Origin: BA4 sp044376575
GTDB lineage: Bacteria > Bacteroidota > Bacteroidia > CAIKAF01
Assembly: GCA_044376575.1 (NCBI GenBank)
Contig: JBILKR010000001.1
Location: 124,001 to 188,000 of the forward strand
Reading direction: 5' to 3'
DNA length: 64,000 nucleotides
The notes under the pieces are model-generated. The model was given only the letters and a program-made list of their open reading frames with translations. It was not told the origin of the DNA and did not search any database. The position numbers were made by a program, and so were the translations under genes. This document shows, in pieces, positions 9,563 to 18,143 of this stretch. Within the stretch, counting starts at the first letter, position 1; every line of letters starts with the position of its first letter.

Positions 9563-9802
9563 TTAGTTTTTCTTTTGTTTGCGATACTTCCACCACAATA
9601 GACCTATGGCAGTAAGCATCACATAAGGAATGGCCATTAAGTAAAGGATACCATTATTCAGTGCAATCGCATTTTCTTGATGATCCTGCGTGGCTGTTCT
9701 TGCTGTTTCGTTACACATGGCACATTGTGCAGATAAATCTATCGTGGAGCAGATAATCAACACAAACAAAAAGAAAAGAAATTGTATTTGCGTTTTTTTC
9801 AT
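9563..9802 (-). CDS. Small membrane protein with CxxC motif in the oxidase-assembly cluster
   Basis: A 79-residue protein with a signal-like hydrophobic N-terminus, then AQCAMCNETAR (a Cys-x-x-Cys pair just after the predicted export segment), a second membrane segment and a basic KYRKQKK tail. The frame is open further upstream, but the ATG at 9802 forms an ATGA overlap with the stop of the DUF420 gene, which fixes the start. The position downstream of SCO1 and DUF420 genes suggests a part in cytochrome oxidase assembly or in copper or thiol handling at the outer face of the membrane. No named family is recognised, so the role is inferred from context. Confidence 0.75.
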   Translation of the reverse strand: MKKTQIQFLFFLFVLIICSTIDLSAQCAMCNETARTATQDHQENAIALNNGILYLMAIPYVMLTAIGLLWWKYRKQKKN

Positions 9803-10338
9803 GCAGGATAGTAGGGTGAAATCATGAGATAAACAACAACGCCGGTAACAGAAACGTATAACCATACAGGCCATGTATATTTCGCTAGTTTTTTATGTAC
9901 CGGATATTCTCCTGTAAGTGCACGATATGCTGTAAACAGAATAAAAGGCAGAATAATTGCTGCCAGAAAAACATGAGTTATTAATACAAAATAATAAATA
10001 GTTTTTATGATTCCTTCGCCAATAAATGACGTTGGGTCGGTAAGTAGATGATGAAAGATGTAAGACACTAAAAACAATACAGACAAAGCCATCGACGACA
10101 TCATCAATAGGCGGTGCAGCTCTTGTTTTTTTGATTTGATAGCAACAAGACCTAAAATCAGCAAAACAGAAACGACAGAGTTGATACCGGCATTGATCTT
10201 GGCAAAAATATGCACATCAAATCCAGGATCAAATTCAAGTTTAATTTTTGAAAGTGCTGTTACAGCAATAAAAACAACAGCTGATACAATTCCGATAAAT
10301 ATATAAGCCGCTTTATCATTTTTTTTAATCGTATTCAT
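9799..10338 (-). CDS. DUF420 membrane protein (CtaM/YozB-like)
   Basis: A 179-residue protein with five hydrophobic segments and conserved membrane-edge histidines (AKINAGIN..., QELHRLLM, FHHLL, THVFLA, YPVHKKLAKYTWPVWLYVSVTGV). This arrangement marks the DUF420 family, whose Gram-positive member CtaM is needed for heme-copper oxidase maturation. It follows the SCO1 gene by 7 bases and overlaps the small CxxC gene by 4, so the three are almost certainly co-transcribed. Its role in oxidase assembly rests on family knowledge and on the neighbouring cox genes. Confidence 0.88.
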   Translation of the reverse strand: MNTIKKNDKAAYIFIGIVSAVVFIAVTALSKIKLEFDPGFDVHIFAKINAGINSVVSVLLILGLVAIKSKKQELHRLLMMSSMALSVLFLVSYIFHHLLTDPTSFIGEGIIKTIYYFVLITHVFLAAIILPFILFTAYRALTGEYPVHKKLAKYTWPVWLYVSVTGVVVYLMISPYYPA

Positions 10339-10345
10339 AATTTAA

Positions 10346-11038
10346 TTATTTATTAAGTAATAGTTTTTTAATGTCACTTACAATACTGTCGGCCACTTCA
10401 TTTCGTGTACCATCGTATACACCGCGGATGTGTTTGTTTTGATCCACTAGCACGAGGAACCCGCTGTGTAGGTATCCTCCTTCTGCATTTGCATCTTCTT
10501 TTGCAAAGGCCATATAAGATTCTTCGCAAATAGTGTAGATAGAGTCCCTGTTACCGGTAACAAATGTCCAGAGAGATTCGTCGGCATTGTTTTTTTTCGC
10601 ATATGCTTTTAGCTCTTCTGGCGTGTCATGTTCCGGATCAATGGAATGAGAAAGGATATAAAAATTATTTTCACCTTTCATCTTTTCTTGAACGCGTTGT
10701 AAAGTGGTTGCCATTTTCGGACAAATGCTCGGACAAGTGGTAAAGAAAAATTCAGCGAGGTAAACTTTTTCGTTGAAATAAGTGTCTGTGATTACCTCAT
10801 TGTTTTGATTGATAAAAGAAAACGACGGAATGGTGTGATATATAGTATCCGGAACCAATGTCCCATTGACTGTTTTTTCCGTGATTAAATGCGGTCCAAT
10901 ATACGGCAATGAAGGAGCCGTAAACTTCATTTCGCGCTCAGGAGAAACACTTTTTGGGCCACAAGAAATAAGTGTACCCACCACAACAAGCGTGCTTAAA
11001 ACGCGATTAATTCCTTTTTTGCTCAATTTTATCATCAT
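10346..11038 (-). CDS. SCO1/SenC copper-binding assembly lipoprotein
   Basis: A 230-residue thioredoxin-fold protein that delivers copper to the CuA site of cytochrome c oxidase. It begins with a lipoprotein signal ending TLISC (Cys26). The copper ligands are visible: Cys102 and Cys106 in TTCPSICP, and His191 in YLHSGFLVL. The frame is open 36 bases further upstream, but Met at 11038 (or the next codon, 11035) gives a normal lipoprotein signal. Either start lies inside the end of the upstream SCO-like gene, an overlap of about 30 bases that implies translational coupling. Confidence 0.92.
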   Translation of the reverse strand: MMIKLSKKGINRVLSTLVVVGTLISCGPKSVSPEREMKFTAPSLPYIGPHLITEKTVNGTLVPDTIYHTIPSFSFINQNNEVITDTYFNEKVYLAEFFFTTCPSICPKMATTLQRVQEKMKGENNFYILSHSIDPEHDTPEELKAYAKKNNADESLWTFVTGNRDSIYTICEESYMAFAKEDANAEGGYLHSGFLVLVDQNKHIRGVYDGTRNEVADSIVSDIKKLLLNK

Positions 11039-11708
11039 ACTTAAAATACCGGTGTGTCTTAAAATTGAGTTCATATTCGCGTTTCAAATAACTAATCTCT
11101 TGTTTAAGCCGTTTAATATCAGCAGCTAAAATTGGATTGTAATATCCTCTTATCCTTTTTTCTTTATCGATGAGTATAATGCTGTAGGGATCTGTTTTTT
11201 CATTTTCCGGGAAATAAAATTCTCTTATAAATGCAGAAGAGTCATTAAGAAACAGGTACGTCCAGAGAGAATCAACGGGGGCAAGTTTTTTTGTAAAAGA
11301 TGAAGGACGAGACCAGTCCATGTTTTCGCCGTGAATGATGTGTGTTAGCGCTTTAATATCCCGATGTTCAGGAAGAGCTTCGGAAATGGCATACACTATT
11401 TCTTTTGGGATGGTATTGATTTCTTTTGCATCGATAAAGTGAGCAATATAAATTTCGCCATCGAATGTACTGCTGTTAAATTCTTTTTTATCGTGTGTTG
11501 GTGCCGTATAAACTCCCACTTCGTGATACAGGGTATCTTGTATCATTTTTCCACGGTAACTTTTTTCCACGATTTTTTTAGGACCATAAAACTTAAGACG
11601 TGATACATGATGAACGCCGGTATAAACAAATACGTAAAATAAAATCGAGGGTACTGCAAGCAACCCGAATACAATGCTATACTTAACAACAGATTTTTTT
11701 GACATCAT
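11007..11708 (-). CDS. Degenerate SCO-like membrane protein without copper ligands
   Basis: A 233-residue protein with one N-terminal membrane anchor and a domain that tracks the neighbouring SCO1: GPKKIVEKSYRGKMIQDTLYH here corresponds to GPHLITEKTVNGTLVPDTIYH there, and later segments (LAPVDSLWTYLF, IILIDKEKRIRGYYN) also align. Where SCO1 has TTCPSICP this protein has AHFIDAKEINTIP with no cysteine, and the copper-ligand histidine is also missing. It therefore looks like a tandem duplicate that lost copper binding and may act structurally or as a partner. It overlaps the SCO1 start, so the pair is one expression unit. Confidence 0.75.
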   Translation of the reverse strand: MMSKKSVVKYSIVFGLLAVPSILFYVFVYTGVHHVSRLKFYGPKKIVEKSYRGKMIQDTLYHEVGVYTAPTHDKKEFNSSTFDGEIYIAHFIDAKEINTIPKEIVYAISEALPEHRDIKALTHIIHGENMDWSRPSSFTKKLAPVDSLWTYLFLNDSSAFIREFYFPENEKTDPYSIILIDKEKRIRGYYNPILAADIKRLKQEISYLKREYELNFKTHRYFKYDDKIEQKRN

Positions 11709-11741
11709 AGTTATTCAACAAAATTCACGATGAAAGGTTAC

Positions 11742-11772
11742 AAAAAACCCGGTTAATTTTTTAACCGGGTTT
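11742..11772 (-). terminator. Intrinsic terminator after the cox subunit IV gene
   Basis: An inverted repeat AACCCGGTTAA/TTAACCGGGTT with a U-tract on the minus strand, 7 bases past the stop of the subunit IV gene. It separates the cyoE-cox unit from the SCO genes. Confidence 0.88.
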
Positions 11773-11778
11773 ATATGA

Positions 11779-12171
11779 TTAATGCGTTGCTGCACCTTGT
11801 TTCAGGAAATCGGGAAAGATAAGTCGGATATCTGTTTGATAATACCCTTCAATCATCATTAAAAGAATAAAGTAACTCAAAATAATAATTAAGAATCCAA
11901 GCGTTAACTTAAAATTCTTGCGCTCATCTTTTAAGTGCATGTATGAAAAAACAATATAATAAGCCTTTAAAAGGGTTAAAAGAATGAATGTTGGCTTTAA
12001 CCAGGCATCCCATCCCATGTGGCCATAATAGTTAACGCTTGCCAGCCCAACTTCAATAAGTGTTACGCCAAGCAAATACCAGAAGATAACCCAGATCCAT
12101 TTTGTTTTAGGAGGATCAATGGTTTGACCGGGTTGATAAAGATGCTGATGATATGAATCTTGAACTTCCAT
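11779..12171 (-). CDS. Cytochrome c oxidase subunit IV family protein
   Basis: A 130-residue protein with three membrane segments after a hydrophilic N-terminus (WVIFWYLLGVTLIEVGLA, then a helix containing LKAYYIVFSYMHLKDERK, then ILSYFILLMMIEGYY). The histidine-bearing second helix FSYMHLKDE is typical of prokaryotic oxidase subunit IV. It follows two subunit III genes in the same orientation and ends just before a terminator. It would be a small structural subunit of the heme-copper oxidase in the inner membrane. Confidence 0.88.
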   Translation of the reverse strand: MEVQDSYHQHLYQPGQTIDPPKTKWIWVIFWYLLGVTLIEVGLASVNYYGHMGWDAWLKPTFILLTLLKAYYIVFSYMHLKDERKNFKLTLGFLIIILSYFILLMMIEGYYQTDIRLIFPDFLKQGAATH

Positions 12172-12199
12172 AGTATAATTAATTGATTTTGGTTAATGA

Positions 12200-12910
12200 T
12201 CAGATTAAGTAGAAGAAAGTAAATACGAATACCCACACAAGGTCAACGAAGTGCCAGTATAACCCGACTTTTTCAACGAATTCATAATGGCCGCGTTTTT
12301 CAAATACACCCCGCATTGCCATAATTAACGTGATGACATTAAGAACAACCCCGCTAAATACATGAGAACCATGAAACCCTGTGATAAAGAAAAATAATTG
12401 TGCAAAGAGCGGATGTCCATACTCATTCTGCGTTAGATTGGCGCCATAGAAAACAGATCCGTCTGGCAATGGTCTTCCATCATGTGTTCCTGTAATGAAT
12501 GCAGTCCACTCATAAGCCTGTGATCCTAAGAACATCAAGCCACCAATGATGGTTAATACCAACCAGAAAACAACATTTTTCTTATCGAATCTGTGACCGG
12601 CCTCAACAGCCAATACCATCGTTACAGAACTCATGATCAATATAAATGTCATTAACGAAACGAAAGCAAGAGGAATATGTGCTTCTACAAAAGGGAAGTG
12701 GTTAAAAACCATGTCCGGATCAGGCCAACTTCCTTCGCCGCGATAAGTATTGCGCGATGCTCCGTAATAAATCAATAAACTGGAAAATGTCAATGCATCA
12801 GAAACAAGGAAAAACCACATCATCATCTTTCCCCAACTGATATTATACGGTGCCGCTCCGCCACCCCAGGCCTCTTTAGCCGATACCGTTTCTGTTGTTG
12901 TGTGCGCCAT
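12200..12910 (-). CDS. Cytochrome c oxidase subunit III
   Basis: A 236-residue heme-copper oxidase subunit III with about seven membrane segments. Recognisable parts are WGKMMMWFFLVSDALTFSSL at the N-terminus, LGSQAYEW in the middle, FFITGFHGSHVFSGV (family His residues) and the C-terminal YWHFVDLVWVFVFTFFYL. It lies between a second subunit III-like gene and the subunit IV gene. Subunits I and II are not in the window, so the oxidase is encoded at more than one place in the genome. Confidence 0.93.
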   Translation of the reverse strand: MAHTTTETVSAKEAWGGGAAPYNISWGKMMMWFFLVSDALTFSSLLIYYGASRNTYRGEGSWPDPDMVFNHFPFVEAHIPLAFVSLMTFILIMSSVTMVLAVEAGHRFDKKNVVFWLVLTIIGGLMFLGSQAYEWTAFITGTHDGRPLPDGSVFYGANLTQNEYGHPLFAQLFFFITGFHGSHVFSGVVLNVITLIMAMRGVFEKRGHYEFVEKVGLYWHFVDLVWVFVFTFFYLI

Positions 12911-12946
12911 AGTTATAAATTCTGTAGGTTAACTATTATTAAAAAT

Positions 12947-13546
12947 TTATAAAATTCGATCCTGAAATTGTAAAAACAGGAACAAATATAACCACAATCC
13001 ATCTAAAAAATGCCAAAAAGTAGCCGACAATTTTAATCCCAGATAATTTTTTGTAGTGTATTTGCCTCTCATAGATTGTATAAAACTCACAAAAACAGCG
13101 ATAATCCCGCCAATCATGTGCAGTAAATGCAAGGCTGTAACCACATAAAAAAATGATCCGGAGATATTTCCGGTTTTGTTATCAATAAAATATATATCGT
13201 TTTGTACCAGTGCCTCCCAGCCTTTAAATTGTAACCAGGCAAAAATCAACCCGAAAATAAACGTGACAAGCAATAACAATGACGCAGGTCCTTTCCGTTC
13301 TTTTTTAGTGAGTGTAACTGCGGCGCCAATGCTTATGCTGCTCAAAAGAAGAACAACAGTGCTTAATGTAAATTCAAATGGGATAGCAAAAGAAAACCAG
13401 TTGCCATCAGCTTTTCTCACAACTATAGCGCTTGTTAGTGCTGCAAAAATCATCACCATAGAGATCATGCTCAGCCATAAAAGAAATTTTTTTGAACGCT
13501 CGTTGTCTTCTGCAGAAATTTGCGTAGATGAAATATTTGAATTCAT
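12947..13546 (-). CDS. Heme-copper oxidase subunit III-like protein (second copy)
   Basis: A 199-residue protein with five membrane segments and the subunit III motifs LLHMIGGIIAVFVS and FWHFLDGLWLYLFLFL near the C-terminus. It is shorter than its neighbour because it lacks the first two helices. Bacteroidota often carry two adjacent subunit III genes, and both may belong to one oxidase. Its start codon overlaps the cyoE stop (ATGA), showing tight coupling to heme O synthesis. Confidence 0.9.
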   Translation of the reverse strand: MNSNISSTQISAEDNERSKKFLLWLSMISMVMIFAALTSAIVVRKADGNWFSFAIPFEFTLSTVVLLLSSISIGAAVTLTKKERKGPASLLLLVTFIFGLIFAWLQFKGWEALVQNDIYFIDNKTGNISGSFFYVVTALHLLHMIGGIIAVFVSFIQSMRGKYTTKNYLGLKLSATFWHFLDGLWLYLFLFLQFQDRIL

Positions 13547-14442
13547 AGATTAAACAGTATGATTAATTGAACAATCGGTAAATAAACAAATGAAGCAAAC
13601 ATAAGTTGTGTTGCCGATTTCATATCTAATTTTAAAAATAAAAATATAGCAGGTATTAGAAAAGCAATAGATGAAATTAATATTAAAATTCCCGACGTTA
13701 AATTAATTATTCCAAATAGCCAGGGAAGGATGCTAATAGGGATCAATACAATATTATACAATAGAATTTGCTGGGCATTTTGTTTGGAATGACCTGTGGG
13801 GAACGGAAGCAGATTGAAGCCCGCTTTTTTGTAGTCATCATCTAATTTCCAGGCAATCGCCCAAAAGTGGGGGAACTGCCAGATAAACTGAATGGCAAAT
13901 AAAAGCAATGCCATGTATGATATGTTTTCTGTGGCAGCAACACACCCTAACAATGGAGGAAGAGCACCCGGAATGGCTCCGATAAATACAGCAATCGGAC
14001 TGATTTTTTTTAATGGCGTATAAAAAAACGCATAGATAATTAATGATCCCAGACTTAATAATGTGCACAACAGGTTGGTGTAAATTAATAGAATTGCAGT
14101 ACCCGATGAAATAAATATTCCCACTAAAATATATGCCTGGTATAAACTCATTTTTTGTTTAGGCAACGGTCTTTCTTGTGTTCTTTTCATCAACGCATCA
14201 GAAGCCCTCTCGAAAATCTGATTTAACCCATTAGATGCAGAAGTAATCAGCATCCCACCAATAAAAACACCGGCAAGCACAGACCATTGAAAAGAGGTGT
14301 TTTCTGAAAACTGTATTTCTATCAGATAGGCAAAGACAGCGGAAATGATTACCAACATCGATAGCCGCAATTTTGCAAAAGCTAGATAGTCTGATAAACG
14401 AAGTTTTGGGAATTTGTCTCCTACTTTTTTCTCTACACTCAC
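13543..14442 (-). CDS. cyoE: Protoheme IX farnesyltransferase (heme O synthase)
   Basis: A 299-residue UbiA-superfamily prenyltransferase with about nine membrane segments. It converts heme B to heme O with farnesyl diphosphate for the heme-copper oxidase. The prenyl-diphosphate motif appears as NQIFERASDALMKRTQERPL: an Asn-x3-Glu-x3-Asp form, with Ala-Ser where many members have Asp-Ile. The apparent start is GTG at 14442, since no ATG occurs before the first conserved helix. A TACCTTTG box lies 20 bases upstream. Confidence 0.92.
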   Translation of the reverse strand: MSVEKKVGDKFPKLRLSDYLAFAKLRLSMLVIISAVFAYLIEIQFSENTSFQWSVLAGVFIGGMLITSASNGLNQIFERASDALMKRTQERPLPKQKMSLYQAYILVGIFISSGTAILLIYTNLLCTLLSLGSLIIYAFFYTPLKKISPIAVFIGAIPGALPPLLGCVAATENISYMALLLFAIQFIWQFPHFWAIAWKLDDDYKKAGFNLLPFPTGHSKQNAQQILLYNIVLIPISILPWLFGIINLTSGILILISSIAFLIPAIFLFLKLDMKSATQLMFASFVYLPIVQLIILFNL

Positions 14443-14461
14443 AGCGCTGAATTCAACAATT

Positions 14462-14469
14462 CAAAGGTA
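14462..14469 (-). promoter_or_regulatory. Putative -7 box (TACCTTTG) for the cyoE-cox operon
   Basis: On the minus strand this matches TAnnTTTG exactly and lies 20 bases before the cyoE start codon, immediately past the tRNA terminator. No clear -33 element is seen. Confidence 0.45.
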
Positions 14470-14512
14470 ATATTTTAAGTGATACACTCGCGTTTTGTTG
14501 AAATGATAAAAA

Positions 14513-14546
14513 CAAAAAAAGCATCTCTTTTAAAGAGATGCTTTTT
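14513..14546 (-). terminator. Intrinsic terminator after tRNA-Gln
   Basis: A palindrome GCATCTCTTT-T-AAAGAGATGC with a run of U on the minus-strand side, starting a few bases past the tRNA 3' end. T residues on the other flank make it potentially bidirectional. Confidence 0.85.
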
Positions 14547-14547
14547 G

Positions 14548-14618
14548 TTGCCCGAGATGGATTCGAACCACCACAAGCAGAACCAAAAACTGCTGTCCTG
14601 CCGTTAGACGATCGGGCA
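14548..14618 (-). tRNA. tRNA-Gln (anticodon UUG)
   Basis: A 71-base cloverleaf reads on the minus strand: acceptor TGCCCGA/TCGGGCA, D-arm GTCT/GGAC around AACGGCA, anticodon stem GCAGT/TCTGC with loop TTTTGGT and anticodon TTG, and T-arm GGTGG/CCATC with loop TTCGAAT. The last anticodon-stem pair is U-U. The discriminator is A and CCA is not encoded. A promoter match lies just upstream and a terminator just downstream, so it is a single-gene unit. Confidence 0.97.
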
Positions 14619-14628
14619 ATAAGAAGTG

Positions 14629-14656
14629 CAAAGATAATAAAATTTCATTTTTTCAA
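14629..14656 (-). promoter_or_regulatory. Putative promoter of tRNA-Gln
   Basis: On the minus strand, CTTG-like sequence at 14657-14654 is followed after 17 bases by TATCTTTG at 14636-14629, a full match to TAnnTTTG. The box ends 10 bases before the mature tRNA 5' end. Confidence 0.55.
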
Positions 14657-14662
14657 GCGATG

Positions 14663-15040
14663 CTAATTATTTTTACCAAAAAAGACAAAAAATACTGCCA
14701 TTACAAGACAAATAAAAGCGGCGATGTGATTCCATTTGATACTTTCTTCTCTGAAGAAAAAGAATGTAAATACAGTAAATACAATAAGAGTAATCACTTC
14801 CTGCATCACCTTTAATTGAATTAAACTAAATGGTCCACCGTTTTCCTTAAATCCTAATTTATTTGCAGGCACCTGAAAAACATATTCAAATAATGCCAGA
14901 CCCCAACTGATTAGAATAACAGAGATGAGTCCAAGTTTTGCAAACCACGAAAACTCTTTGAATTTGAGATGACCATACCATGCAAGGGTCATGAACACAT
15001 TTGAAATGATAAGCAATAGAATGGTATATATTACTTTCAT
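14663..15040 (-). CDS. DUF486 / DMT-family small membrane protein
   Basis: A 125-residue protein with four membrane segments (ILLLIISNVFMTLAWYGHL, LGLISVILISWGLALFEYVF, ITLIVFTVFTFFFF, HIAAFICLVMAVFFVFF). The motif WGLALFEY followed by VPANKLG is characteristic of DUF486, which belongs to the drug/metabolite transporter superfamily. No substrate is known. It begins 24 bases after the atpG stop on the same strand, so it may be transcribed with the ATP synthase genes. Confidence 0.85.
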   Translation of the reverse strand: MKVIYTILLLIISNVFMTLAWYGHLKFKEFSWFAKLGLISVILISWGLALFEYVFQVPANKLGFKENGGPFSLIQLKVMQEVITLIVFTVFTFFFFREESIKWNHIAAFICLVMAVFFVFFGKNN

Positions 15041-15064
15041 GACGAAAGCTTGATAAAAATATCT

Positions 15065-15946
15065 TTATCCTTTCAAGGCATCTGCACCGGCAACAATTTC
15101 TAAAATTTCATTCGTAATGGCAGCCTGACGTGCTTTATTATAACTTAATTTTAGATTCTTAAGCAATTCAGAGGCATTATCTGTTGCCTTGTGCATTGCG
15201 GTCATTCTTGCGCCGTGTTCTGCGGCATGAGAATCTAGCAGAACTTTAAAAAACTGCATTTTTAATGACAGAGGAATAAGATTTTCAATGATTTCTGATT
15301 TGCTTGGCTCAAAAATATATTCTTGTGTTGCGGTATTGTCTTGTATATTCTGCGGCGGTAAAACCGGTAAGAATTGTTCATTTGAAACAATCTGTGTTCC
15401 TGCAGATTTGAATAAATTATAGATAAAATCAACGCGATCAACTTTCCCTTCTGTAAACAGTTTCATTACACGTTCTGCAACTGTAACTGTGTTTTCAAAA
15501 GAAAGCTCTCCAAATAATTCATCGTGAGATGATATATGAGTGATGCCTGTTTTTTTGCTGAAGTAAGCCGTTGCTTTTTTACCAACTGTGATTACAGAAA
15601 CTCCTCCTGCATTATATTGTGCCGCATATTCATTTTCAATTAAACTATTAGCTTTTTTAATAACGTTAGCATTGAATGCGCCGCAGAGCCCACGATTTGA
15701 TGTTACAACCACCAATAAAACATTTTTAATTTCCCTTTGCTGAGCATACGCCCCTTCAGAAGCATCAATGGTTTGACTTAGATTAGATAAAATCTCTTTT
15801 AATTTATTCGCATACGGCCTCATTTTAATGATGGCATCCTGCGCTTTTTTCAACTTCGCAGCACTTACCAGTTTCATCGCACTGGTAATTTGCTTTGTTG
15901 AGTTGACAGAGCTAATTCTATTTCTTACTTCTTTAAGATTTGGCAT
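15065..15946 (-). CDS. atpG: ATP synthase F1 subunit gamma
   Basis: A 293-residue central-stalk subunit of the F-type ATPase. The terminal helices that form the rotating coiled coil are conserved: VRNRISSVNSTKQITSAMK at the N-terminus and ARMTAMHKATDNASEL plus LKLSYNKARQAAITNEILEI at the C-terminus. SNRGLCGAFN in the middle is also diagnostic. It is the last of the atpBEFHAG genes here. Beta and epsilon genes do not follow, as is usual in Bacteroidota where atpDC lies elsewhere. Confidence 0.97.
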   Translation of the reverse strand: MPNLKEVRNRISSVNSTKQITSAMKLVSAAKLKKAQDAIIKMRPYANKLKEILSNLSQTIDASEGAYAQQREIKNVLLVVVTSNRGLCGAFNANVIKKANSLIENEYAAQYNAGGVSVITVGKKATAYFSKKTGITHISSHDELFGELSFENTVTVAERVMKLFTEGKVDRVDFIYNLFKSAGTQIVSNEQFLPVLPPQNIQDNTATQEYIFEPSKSEIIENLIPLSLKMQFFKVLLDSHAAEHGARMTAMHKATDNASELLKNLKLSYNKARQAAITNEILEIVAGADALKG

Positions 15947-15964
15947 TGTACAGTATAATTTTGC

Positions 15965-17539
15965 TTAAAAACGTTTGGCCACATCAGTAGCGACACGATC
16001 TAACACAGCGGTAATTTCATCATTATATTCTCCTTTTCGCAAGCGCTCAAGCACGTCTTTATGAGAGACTTCAAGTTCACTAATGTAAGCTGCTTCATAT
16101 TCTTTAACCTTGTTTACAGGTACAGAACGCAATAGGTTTTTTGTTCCTGCATAGATTATTGCAATTTGCTTCTCAACACTAACAGGAGAATATTGTCCTT
16201 GTTTTAGGATTTCCACGTTGCGCGCACCTTTATCAAGAATAGATTTTGTTGCAGCGTCTAGGTCTGACCCGAACTTAGCAAATGCCTCCAACTCGCGGTA
16301 CTGAGCCTGATCAAGCTTTAGCGTACCGGCCACTTTTTTCATGGATTTGATTTGGGCATTTCCTCCTACACGTGATACGGAGATACCAACGTTAATGGCA
16401 GGACGCACACCCGCATTGAACAGGTTTGATTCAAGGAATATCTGTCCGTCTGTAATTGAAATTACGTTTGTAGGAATGTATGCAGAAACGTCTCCTGCTT
16501 GTGTTTCAATGATTGGAAGCGCAGTTAGAGATCCGCCACCTTTTACTTTTCCTTTCAGGGAAACAGGAAGATCGTTCATATTCGCAGCAATCGCATCATT
16601 TGAAATTACTTTCGCAGCTCTTTCAAGCAAGCGGCTGTGTAAGTAAAATACATCACCGGGATAAGCTTCGCGTCCGGGTGGACGACGTAATAATAATGAC
16701 ACCTCGCGGTATGCAACTGCTTGTTTTGAAAGGTCATCAAATACAATCAACGCCGGTCTTCCGGTATCACGGAAATACTCACCGATGGCCGCGCCCGCAA
16801 AAGGAGCGTAGAACTGCATAGGCGCAGGATCTGCCGCAGACGCAGACACGATAATTGTATAAGGCATCGCACCTGCTTTTTCAAGCGTATTTGCAATAGC
16901 TGCTACAGTAGAACTTTTTTGACCTACAGCAACATATATACAATATACTGGTTCTCCGCGATCAAAAAATTCTTTTTGATTTATGATGGTGTCAATAGCA
17001 ACCGCTGTTTTTCCGGTTTGACGGTCTCCGATAATTAATTCGCGCTGACCTCTTCCGATTGGAATCATTGCGTCAATGGCTTTGATACCGGTTTGTAGAG
17101 GCTCGTTTACAGGTTGTCTGTAAATAACTCCCGGGGCTTTTCTTTCTAAAGGCATTTCCAACAATTCACCGGAAACAGGTCCTTTTCCGTCTATCGTTTC
17201 ACCAAGCGTATTGATTACACGTCCGGCCAAACCATCACCAACGCGAATAGAAGCAATACGTCTAGTTCTTTTAACTGTATCTCCTTCTTTAATGTCTCTT
17301 GCTTCGCCAAGCAATACCACACCAACGTTGTCTTCTTCCAGGTTTAATACAATCCCCTTTAACCCGTTATGAAACTCAACAAGCTCTCCGGCTTCAACAT
17401 TGTTCAATCCGTAAACCCTTGCCACCCCGTCTCCAATTTGAAGAACAGTGCCAACCTCTTGTATGTCTGCGCCGGTTTTAAGTCCGGATAATTGTTCCTT
17501 TAAGATTGCGGTTACTTCTGCCGCTTTAATTTCTGCCAT
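15965..17539 (-). CDS. atpA: ATP synthase F1 subunit alpha
   Basis: A 524-residue non-catalytic nucleotide-binding subunit of F1. The P-loop GDRQTGKTAVAID, the arginine-finger region VGISVSRVGGNAQIKSMK and the LLRRPPGREAYPGDVFYLHS segment are intact, and the length is normal. It follows atpH by 27 bases and precedes atpG by 18. Confidence 0.98.
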   Translation of the reverse strand: MAEIKAAEVTAILKEQLSGLKTGADIQEVGTVLQIGDGVARVYGLNNVEAGELVEFHNGLKGIVLNLEEDNVGVVLLGEARDIKEGDTVKRTRRIASIRVGDGLAGRVINTLGETIDGKGPVSGELLEMPLERKAPGVIYRQPVNEPLQTGIKAIDAMIPIGRGQRELIIGDRQTGKTAVAIDTIINQKEFFDRGEPVYCIYVAVGQKSSTVAAIANTLEKAGAMPYTIIVSASAADPAPMQFYAPFAGAAIGEYFRDTGRPALIVFDDLSKQAVAYREVSLLLRRPPGREAYPGDVFYLHSRLLERAAKVISNDAIAANMNDLPVSLKGKVKGGGSLTALPIIETQAGDVSAYIPTNVISITDGQIFLESNLFNAGVRPAINVGISVSRVGGNAQIKSMKKVAGTLKLDQAQYRELEAFAKFGSDLDAATKSILDKGARNVEILKQGQYSPVSVEKQIAIIYAGTKNLLRSVPVNKVKEYEAAYISELEVSHKDVLERLRKGEYNDEITAVLDRVATDVAKRF

Positions 17540-17566
17540 GGTTTATCTTTTTATTCTCTTTTGTTA

Positions 17567-18139
17567 TTAAAATTCTTTTTCGTATAAATTTTCGCTGAAC
17601 GCCTGACGAAGCTGGTTGAATTTGCTTGAAAAACTCGCATCCACCTGTCGGTCGTCAACCTGTACAATTAATCCACCAATAATACTTTTATCAACTTTTT
17701 CTATCAATTCAAATGAAGACGCTTTTGCATATTCATTGTTATGCTTTACAATTTCAATGATTTGATTTTTTACATCTGAACTCAGAGGTGCAGCAGAAGT
17801 TACATAAATAGAAAGCACACCTTTAAGTTTTTTGTAATGACTGATAAATGCATTTGCAATATCTCCCAGGTAATACTCTCTTCTGGCTGAGGCTATTTTT
17901 TTTATGAAAGCAAGTGTTAAGTCTGTTGTTTTACCAGCAAACATTTTTTCAAGAATCGCTATTTTAGTCAATACGTTGATAACCGGACTTTTCAGAAACG
18001 ATCGAAATTCTGCCTCAGACCGGTAAGTTTCTGCAATTCCTGTCATGTCTTTGTATAACGCATCAAGGCTTCCTGATTCAGCAGAAAGAGCTGCCAAAGA
18101 CTGGGCATAACGAAGAGCGACTGTAGGATAGCGGTTCAT
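17567..18139 (-). CDS. atpH: ATP synthase F1 subunit delta
   Basis: A 190-residue OSCP/delta subunit that joins F1 to the peripheral stalk. The N-terminal helical domain starts NRYPTVALRYAQSLAALS, and the C-terminal strand region includes SIIGGLIVQVDDRQVDASF, a family signature. It starts 4 bases after the atpF stop. Confidence 0.95.
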   Translation of the reverse strand: MNRYPTVALRYAQSLAALSAESGSLDALYKDMTGIAETYRSEAEFRSFLKSPVINVLTKIAILEKMFAGKTTDLTLAFIKKIASARREYYLGDIANAFISHYKKLKGVLSIYVTSAAPLSSDVKNQIIEIVKHNNEYAKASSFELIEKVDKSIIGGLIVQVDDRQVDASFSSKFNQLRQAFSENLYEKEF

Positions 18140-18143
18140 ATCA

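Noticed and set aside
16341..16821. Two open frames of about 100 codons opposite atpA
   Set aside because: They are antisense to a highly conserved gene and show no domain or coding signal of their own.
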